Assembly (NCBI GenBank): GCA_031412335.1
Contig: JANOCT010000030.1
Location: forward strand, 124,001 to 188,000
Direction: 5' to 3'
From: JBBQYA01 sp031412335
GTDB lineage: Bacteria > Bacteroidota > Bacteroidia > Sphingobacteriales > Sphingobacteriaceae
DNA: 64,000 nucleotides
The position numbers and the translations under genes were made by a program. Below, piece after piece: positions 59,338 to 64,000 of this stretch. The notes under the pieces are model-generated. The model made no database searches and had not been told where the DNA came from. It saw only the letters and a list, made by a program, of their open reading frames with translations. Each line of letters starts with the position of its first letter. The first letter of the stretch is position 1.

Positions 59338-60294
59338 CTATGCCAAAGAATGTAGGGTTTGTTCTACCCAGCCTTTACCCCAATTTTCTATTTCTGATTC
59401 AGTAAAAAGTTGAGGATAAAATATTCGTTTTTGGAAACGAGGAGGCAAATATTTTTGCCAATTGGTGCCTCCAGTGGCTTTAATATCTTCTGGATTTCTT
59501 TGTAAATATCTAACCGCTGATTTATAATGTGCTAAAGGCCAGTTAACATTTACGTTAGTATCGAATTCTTTTAACGCTTTTTCGATTTGAGCTTTTTGTT
59601 CAGAAGTGAGAGAAATTGATAAGTAACGTTGCCAAATATTAGTTTGCTGCAGTGAAGTAGCCAATTTTAAAAAAGTTTCGTCGTACTTCTCTTCAAACTG
59701 TTTTAAGGTTAGTGTTTTTTTACCGCTTGCTAATTCGGTTGCACCATTTCGCCAATATATGTTTTTGAATAAAATTTCAGTATCGTTCTTATTTAAGGAT
59801 TCACGAACTTCTTTATCCACTAAATTAATTAAATCGGTTGCACTCAGTTCAATCATTCGATATTGTGCCGACTGAAAACCCGATGCTGGAAGTAAAGACA
59901 TTCGATATTGAAGAAACTGTTCTCGTTCCATTCCATCTACCATAATAGAAAATGAATGAGTGAGATTGTCGAAATAGCGATTTACCCTACCCAATCTTTG
60001 ATGAAAAAAATCAGCGGTTAGATTCGGATGTTCGCTTATTTGTTGCATTTCGCACAATATCATTTTGAAATACAATTCGGTAATTTGATGATACATGATA
60101 AAAATCTTTTCGTCAGGAAAAGAAGTTTTCGGTGTTTGCAAGCTTAAAAGGGTATCTAAATGTATGTAATCCCAATAGGTTAAATAATCTGCATGAATTA
60201 ATCCATCCAAATAGGAAACCATATCTTGTCCCATGGCATCATACTTTTCTTTTAAAATTTTAATACGAACTAATATTTCTTCGCTCAGCTCCAT
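59338..60294 (-). CDS. Tryptophan 2,3-dioxygenase family protein
   Basis: A 318-residue heme dioxygenase of the TDO superfamily: LTYWDYIHLDTLLSLQTPKT, FPDEKIFIMYHQITELYFKM (containing the HQITELYFK substrate-site block) and SLLPASGFQSAQYRMIELSA. Real TDO opens the indole ring of tryptophan to N-formylkynurenine. No kynurenine-pathway genes are near, so the physiological substrate is not certain. It follows crcB by 9 bases. Confidence 0.85.
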   Translation of the reverse strand: MELSEEILVRIKILKEKYDAMGQDMVSYLDGLIHADYLTYWDYIHLDTLLSLQTPKTSFPDEKIFIMYHQITELYFKMILCEMQQISEHPNLTADFFHQRLGRVNRYFDNLTHSFSIMVDGMEREQFLQYRMSLLPASGFQSAQYRMIELSATDLINLVDKEVRESLNKNDTEILFKNIYWRNGATELASGKKTLTLKQFEEKYDETFLKLATSLQQTNIWQRYLSISLTSEQKAQIEKALKEFDTNVNVNWPLAHYKSAVRYLQRNPEDIKATGGTNWQKYLPPRFQKRIFYPQLFTESEIENWGKGWVEQTLHSLA

Positions 60295-60303
60295 TTTTTG
60301 ATT

Positions 60304-60678
60304 TTATTTTTGGTGAATTAAAAGTTTAAAGAGTTCAATACCTACTAATAAACACATCAATGTTGTAAAAAAATTACAAACGATATTTAGTAAGGCAAGG
60401 TTACTATTATTGTTTCTAAATAAGTTAAGAGTTTCGAGACTAAAAGTGGAAAAAGTACTGAAACCTCCGCAAAAACCAACTGCAAGAATTAACCACCATT
60501 GGTTATTTAAGCTAGGTTTACTGGCAAACAAGGCAACCAAAATACCAAGAACTAAGCTACTTAAGCTATTCGAAAGTAGAGTTGCATAAGGAAATTGAAA
60601 ATTTTTCGAGTTCGAAAATTCTGAAATTAAGAACCTACAAACACTTCCAATACCTCCACCTATAAAAACCCAAAACAT
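60304..60678 (-). CDS. crcB: Fluoride ion channel CrcB/Fluc family
   Basis: A 124-residue, four-helix membrane protein: GGGIGSVCRFLISEF at the start, TLLSNSLSSLVLGILVALFA and AVGFCGGFSTFSTFSLETLN. Dimers form dual-topology fluoride channels. Two usually conserved spots differ: SNSLSS where most have VNxxGS, and GFSTFSTF where TTFSTF is usual. The second is mild, but the first replaces a conserved Gly by Ser. No fluoride riboswitch was recognised upstream. Confidence 0.88.
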   Translation of the reverse strand: MFWVFIGGGIGSVCRFLISEFSNSKNFQFPYATLLSNSLSSLVLGILVALFASKPSLNNQWWLILAVGFCGGFSTFSTFSLETLNLFRNNNSNLALLNIVCNFFTTLMCLLVGIELFKLLIHQK

Positions 60679-60859
60679 TTTTTATGTGTTAAATTATTGA
60701 TTAATAGTTTTCTATTTTTTAAAAAGTATTATAATGTTAAGAAAAAAGTTTAAAACAAACATATAAATGTTACAATAAAATACAGGACTTTTTTGACTTT
60801 TTGAAATCCGGCTAAAGTATTTACTCGTTTATGAATCAAAATTATAAAACAAAAAAATC

Positions 60860-61414
60860 ATGAAAAAAGTAATGTTAATGTTAACTGTTGTTGCTGGTTT
60901 ATTTGCTGGATCAACAAATGCACAAGAAAAGAAAAATCCAATGGTAGGTGGTGCACCTATGTATGCAAGTAAGGATATTGTTGATAATGCTGTAAATTCT
61001 AAAGATCACACTACGTTAGTTGCAGCAGTAAAAGCAGCAGGTTTAGTTGAAACGTTAAAGTCAGCTGGTCCATTTACCGTATTTGCTCCAACCAATAAAG
61101 CATTTGATAAATTGCCAGCAGGAACAGTGGATGGTTTATTAAAACCAGAAAGTAAAGAAACCTTAACTAAAATTTTGACTTACCATGTGGTAGCAGGCAA
61201 AATGGATAGTAAAGCAATTGTTGCAGCTATCAAAGCTGGAAAGGGTCGCGCATCTTTGAAAACTGTAAGTGGAGGAACTCTTACTGCAAGTTTGGATGGT
61301 GCTAAAGTAAAATTAACGGATGAAAACGGTGGTTCAGCTTATGTTACAACGGCTGATGTTTATCAATCAAATGGAGTAATTCATGTTGTTGATGGATTAG
61401 TTCTTCCAAAATAA
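60860..61414 (+). CDS. Secreted fasciclin-domain protein
   Basis: A 184-residue secreted protein: signal peptide about 1-21 (VVAGLFAGSTNAQ), then a single FAS1 domain from about 40 to the end, with VAAVKAAGLVETLKSAGPFT, VFAPTNKAFDKLPAGTVDGL, LTYHVVAGKMDSKA and GVIHVVDGLVLPK. FAS1 domains mediate adhesion or matrix binding. It is monocistronic, with its own terminator. Confidence 0.9.
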   Translation: MKKVMLMLTVVAGLFAGSTNAQEKKNPMVGGAPMYASKDIVDNAVNSKDHTTLVAAVKAAGLVETLKSAGPFTVFAPTNKAFDKLPAGTVDGLLKPESKETLTKILTYHVVAGKMDSKAIVAAIKAGKGRASLKTVSGGTLTASLDGAKVKLTDENGGSAYVTTADVYQSNGVIHVVDGLVLPK

Positions 61415-61438
61415 TAAATTCAATATTCAATAAATTGA

Positions 61439-61468
61439 AACGCAATTCGAAAGGGTTGCGTTTTTTTG
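61439..61468 (+). terminator. Terminator of the fasciclin gene
   Basis: AACGCAA / TTGCGTT stem with a ten-base loop and a T-run (61461-61467), 25 bases after the stop codon. Confidence 0.75.
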
Positions 61469-61541
61469 GTTGATTTTAGTTGGAACTGTTAAGTTTCTAA
61501 ATGTAAAATGCCTTTAAAGTTTAAATTAATATTGGATAAGT

Positions 61542-62846
61542 TTAATACAACAACCTGAATTTTATGGTTTGTTCAATTGTTTTCAAATCATTAATTACAT
61601 TTTTGTTATAGGCCAAATCAACATCGGTAATTACATATCCGATAGATTGATTGGTTCGCAAATATTGCCCAAGAATATTGATATCATAATTAGCTAAAAC
61701 TCCATTTATTTTAGCCATAATGCCGGGTACATTTTTATGAATATGAATTAAACGATGAGCATTTTCTATTTCAGGTAATTGTATATTCGGGAAATTGAAA
61801 CTTAAATAGGTACTGCCTCCATTAATAAATTTTATTATCCTTTTTGGAATGAAATCGGGATTTCTTGGATTATTATTTGGGTCGTCAAAAATAACAATTC
61901 CGCTATTGGTACAAAGGTTTATTGGTAATTCACTTTTTATAACTTTTCCAAAAAAGCCAATACATTTTAATTTGGATAAAGAATTAATTGCTAAATTCTT
62001 TACATCATCTTGATCTGTGATTAATAAAATACCTGCTTGCTTTATAGTTTTTATGGTTAAATCTTCAATTACAGAAACTGCATATCCTTCTTTTTTTAGA
62101 ATTTCAATGGTTTCTGTTTTTACAGTTTTACTCACCATTGCAGCTATTCTGTTTTTAGGATAACTGATAGACATTGGAAGTTTATTGATGTATAAGAATT
62201 CATCGAAACTTGGTGTAATATGATCAGCTTTTTCTGTAACTAAACTTCGCTCTATGTTTTCCGTAAAGGCAAAAAACTGATGAATCATTCCAGCTTCTTT
62301 CATTTGAAAATCGGAATAACCATCACCAATTACAATGAGTTGCCCTGGTAATTTTAGCTGACTTAATAATTTTACTTTTCCGCCTTCTATGGAAAGTGGA
62401 TTTGTGGTATCGTATCCAATTATATTATCAAGCTCATCGTAAATAAATGTATTGGCAAAAATATGTTCAGGCAAAAAATGGTAATCATTTACAACTGGTA
62501 CAATAAAATCTTTAAATCCACCTGAGAATATATATACTTGATTGGAATGATCCTTAAAAAACTTTCTATTCCGACTAAAAGAAGCTGAAACTTTTCTTTT
62601 TAATATTTTAATTAATTGTTTTAAATGCGCTTTATTAGCTTGCAATAATTGAACTCTTTTTTCCAGACTTTCTGTAAAAGACAATCGTCCTTCCATTGCC
62701 AGGTTTGTTAATTGATCTATTTCGTCAAAAATTAATTGCTTATTTGGGTTTTTTTTTTGAGATATTCTTGCAAGTTCATCCAACGCTTCTACCTGTGTGA
62801 AGGTGCTATCGAAATCAATAATATAGGTTTGTAATTCTTTTTTCAT
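61542..62846 (-). CDS. SerB-type phosphatase fused to a reduced, dehydrogenase-core-less SerA remnant plus ACT domain
   Basis: A 434-residue protein. Residues 1-220 are a HAD-IB phosphoserine-phosphatase-like domain with intact motifs: DFDSTFTQ (nucleophile), YIFSGGFKDF, EGGKVKLL (Lys) and IGDGYSDFQM. Residues 225-330 align with the start of the SerA substrate-binding domain, but signature residues are worn away. After FDDPNNNPRNPDFIPKRI the sequence jumps to the SerA tail (INGGSTYLSFNFPNIQLPEI) and a C-terminal ACT domain (NAHRLIHIHKNVPGIMAKIN, ending IKFRLLY). The NAD-binding domain of about 200 residues, present in the roughly 630-residue Bacteroidota SerB-SerA proteins I recall, is missing in frame. 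It overlaps the upstream epimerase gene by 4 bases. Confidence 0.8.
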   Translation of the reverse strand: MKKELQTYIIDFDSTFTQVEALDELARISQKKNPNKQLIFDEIDQLTNLAMEGRLSFTESLEKRVQLLQANKAHLKQLIKILKRKVSASFSRNRKFFKDHSNQVYIFSGGFKDFIVPVVNDYHFLPEHIFANTFIYDELDNIIGYDTTNPLSIEGGKVKLLSQLKLPGQLIVIGDGYSDFQMKEAGMIHQFFAFTENIERSLVTEKADHITPSFDEFLYINKLPMSISYPKNRIAAMVSKTVKTETIEILKKEGYAVSVIEDLTIKTIKQAGILLITDQDDVKNLAINSLSKLKCIGFFGKVIKSELPINLCTNSGIVIFDDPNNNPRNPDFIPKRIIKFINGGSTYLSFNFPNIQLPEIENAHRLIHIHKNVPGIMAKINGVLANYDINILGQYLRTNQSIGYVITDVDLAYNKNVINDLKTIEQTIKFRLLY

Positions 62847-63832
62847 TTGGTGTTGCCCGTCTTTCGTATCATTTCATCGCATATATCATGAATGCTTTTT
62901 TCTAGAGGAATAAAATTAAAAGATAAAGCTTTTCTAATCTTTTCATTGTTATAATAAATATATTCACTAGCAGATTGCGCTTCAAACTTTGATAAAAAAC
63001 CTTCATTTCGAGTAATGAACGAATAAAAGCTGCTTAAACGCCACGCAATTTGCAAAACCCATCCAGGTAATAATTTAGAAGGCGCAGGCTTATTAAATTT
63101 TTTCGCAACTATAGAAAAAAATTCTTTGATAGAAATATTGCCAGCAGATACAATAAATCGTTCTCCAGAAATATCACTTTTCATTAATTGGATCATGCAA
63201 CGGCTCACATCACGAACATCAACCATTCCGCTGGTGCCATCCATATAATACTGTATACCTTTTGCAGGTATTTCGAATAATTTTGTAAAACCTTTTTCTA
63301 CACTTCCTGTGCCAATTATCATGGGTGGATTAATAATAATGGCATTTAATCCTTCATTAATTCCTCTCCAAACTTCTTGTTCGCCCATAAACTTAGAAAT
63401 AGCATAAGGCGAAAGTCTTCGATCAAACTCCCAGGTTTTTTTTTCAGTTATAATTTCATTTTCTAACCCATATCCCATTGCAGATATAGAACTGACATAA
63501 ATGAATTTTTTAATTTTATTTTCCAAAGCAGCATTTACAACAATTGCAGTTCCGTCAGCATTCACGGCTTTTAACATTTCTTTATCTTTATTTTTAAAAG
63601 AAACGATTCCAGCACAATGGTAAATTTGATTTATATTTTGCATTGCCTCATCCATAAAATATTTGTCGGTGATATCGCCAACAACCCATTCTATTTTTGA
63701 CTGATCAATTTCCACGTCATCACAAATCAGTTCGCGAAGGTGTGCAATGGCTCTTATTTTTTCACCTTCAACCAAAAGGTCTTTGATTAATCGACTTCCT
63801 AAAAATCCGGTTGCTCCGGTAATTAATATCAT
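62843..63832 (-). CDS. NAD-dependent epimerase/dehydratase (extended SDR)
   Basis: A 329-residue Rossmann-fold protein of the extended short-chain dehydrogenase/reductase type: glycine-rich ITGATGFLGSRLIKDLLVEG, WVVGDITDK, the catalytic YxxxK in SPYAISKFMGEQEVWR, and VYVSSISAMG-like FIYVSSISAMGYG. Substrate is unknown; relatives act on nucleotide sugars, dihydroflavonol-like compounds or steroids. Its stop overlaps the phosphatase-fusion gene by 4 bases, so the two are translationally coupled. Confidence 0.88.
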   Translation of the reverse strand: MILITGATGFLGSRLIKDLLVEGEKIRAIAHLRELICDDVEIDQSKIEWVVGDITDKYFMDEAMQNINQIYHCAGIVSFKNKDKEMLKAVNADGTAIVVNAALENKIKKFIYVSSISAMGYGLENEIITEKKTWEFDRRLSPYAISKFMGEQEVWRGINEGLNAIIINPPMIIGTGSVEKGFTKLFEIPAKGIQYYMDGTSGMVDVRDVSRCMIQLMKSDISGERFIVSAGNISIKEFFSIVAKKFNKPAPSKLLPGWVLQIAWRLSSFYSFITRNEGFLSKFEAQSASEYIYYNNEKIRKALSFNFIPLEKSIHDICDEMIRKTGNTK

Positions 63833-63884
63833 TCTAAAAAAATTTTGTAAATATGACTAAAATTGCACGATTATCAACCTCGAC

Positions 63885-64000
63885 ATGAACCTAAAGGATT
63901 TTTTCAGCCCAATAGATATTGCTTCAATAACGCCCAAACATGGGTTTTATACTTCGCATATGGCAGCCAACATGCAAATTTACGTAAGTGATTTTCCAGA
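63885..64000 (+). CDS. 5' end of a gene cut by the window edge (possibly arginase/formimidoylglutamase family)
   Basis: An open frame starts at ATG 63885 and runs off the window: NLKDFFSPIDIASITPKHGF then YTSHMAANMQIYVSDFP. The DFFSPIDIxxITPKxGFYTSH start resembles the N-terminus of Bacteroidota arginase-superfamily (formimidoylglutamase-like) proteins as I remember them, but 38 residues are too few to be sure. It is divergent from the epimerase gene, with 52 bases between the starts. Confidence 0.5.
   Translation, partial: MNLKDFFSPIDIASITPKHGFYTSHMAANMQIYVSDFP

Noticed and set aside
60679..60859. A fluoride riboswitch before crcB
   Set aside because: The upstream sequence is AT-rich and lacks the conserved GGxGAUGG-type core and helices of the crcB motif.

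Overview
The window is a contiguous, AT-rich stretch (about one third GC by eye) of a Bacteroidota chromosome. The best guess is a Sphingobacteria/Chitinophagia-like lineage. Supporting signs are two proteins with type IX secretion (T9SS) sorting domains (type A and type B), an ExbB-ExbD-ExbD-TonB cluster, promoters with the Bacteroidota TAnnTTTG element, a PadR-PspC pair, a DUF5686 protein, and the miaB / sigma54-type AAA / lptE / TPR / secG / groES / groEL gene order. No tRNA, rRNA, CRISPR array or complete insertion sequence was seen.

Layout. 0.2-2.3 kb: PadR regulator plus PspC envelope-stress protein. 2.3-7.8 kb (minus): tight operon ppa, CorC-type transporter-like protein, rsmE, gamma-glutamyltransferase, DUF4159 protein, biotin carrier domain. 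7.9-15.4 kb (minus): respiratory complex I genes nuoH-I-J-K-L-M-N. The other half, nuoA-B-C-D-E, lies at 38.8-42.1 kb on the plus strand, and nuoF and nuoG are absent from the window. 15.5-18.3 kb: NUDIX hydrolase and DUF5686 protein. 18.3-26.1 kb: an accessory region of lipoproteins, a T9SS hydrolase broken by a frameshift, and a secreted zinc metalloprotease broken by an in-frame stop. It also holds a duplicated protease-tail plus lipoprotein unit and a stray 3' fragment of metK. 26.4-27.6 kb: metK behind a predicted SAM-II riboswitch. 27.9-31.1 kb: lipid kinase, SUI1-type factor and pckA. 31.5-38.8 kb: exbB, two exbD, three TonB-like genes, a small membrane protein, a PstS-like lipoprotein and a TPR protein. 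42.2-44.1 kb: lipB and a serine hydrolase. 44.1-47.1 kb: HigB/HigA-type toxin-antitoxin with a metallopeptidase-fused antitoxin, a secreted protein and a nuclease-like DUF5655 protein. 47.2-54.4 kb (minus): groEL, groES, secG, TPR protein, lptE, AAA regulator, miaB. 54.4-55.1 kb: a cluster of palindromic repeats with an internal tandem duplication. 55.1-63.8 kb: ilvE, a large T9SS type-B surface protein, tryptophan dioxygenase-family gene, crcB, fasciclin protein, an unusual SerB-SerA remnant fusion, and an epimerase. A cut-off gene starts at the right edge.

How the genes work together. Two blocks serve energy conservation: complex I and the ExbBD-TonB motor. metK and pckA are housekeeping metabolism. 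The 49-54 kb block covers folding, secretion and envelope assembly. The most unusual items are: (1) a phosphoserine phosphatase/phosphoglycerate dehydrogenase fusion that appears to have lost its NAD-binding domain in frame; (2) the decaying, repeatedly duplicated 19.6-26.5 kb region bracketed by two copies of the metK 3' end; (3) two copies of a structured intergenic element with a covarying hairpin; (4) the SAM-II-like riboswitch; (5) the HigBA locus with a perfect operator-like palindrome. All family assignments come from reading motifs, without database searches.
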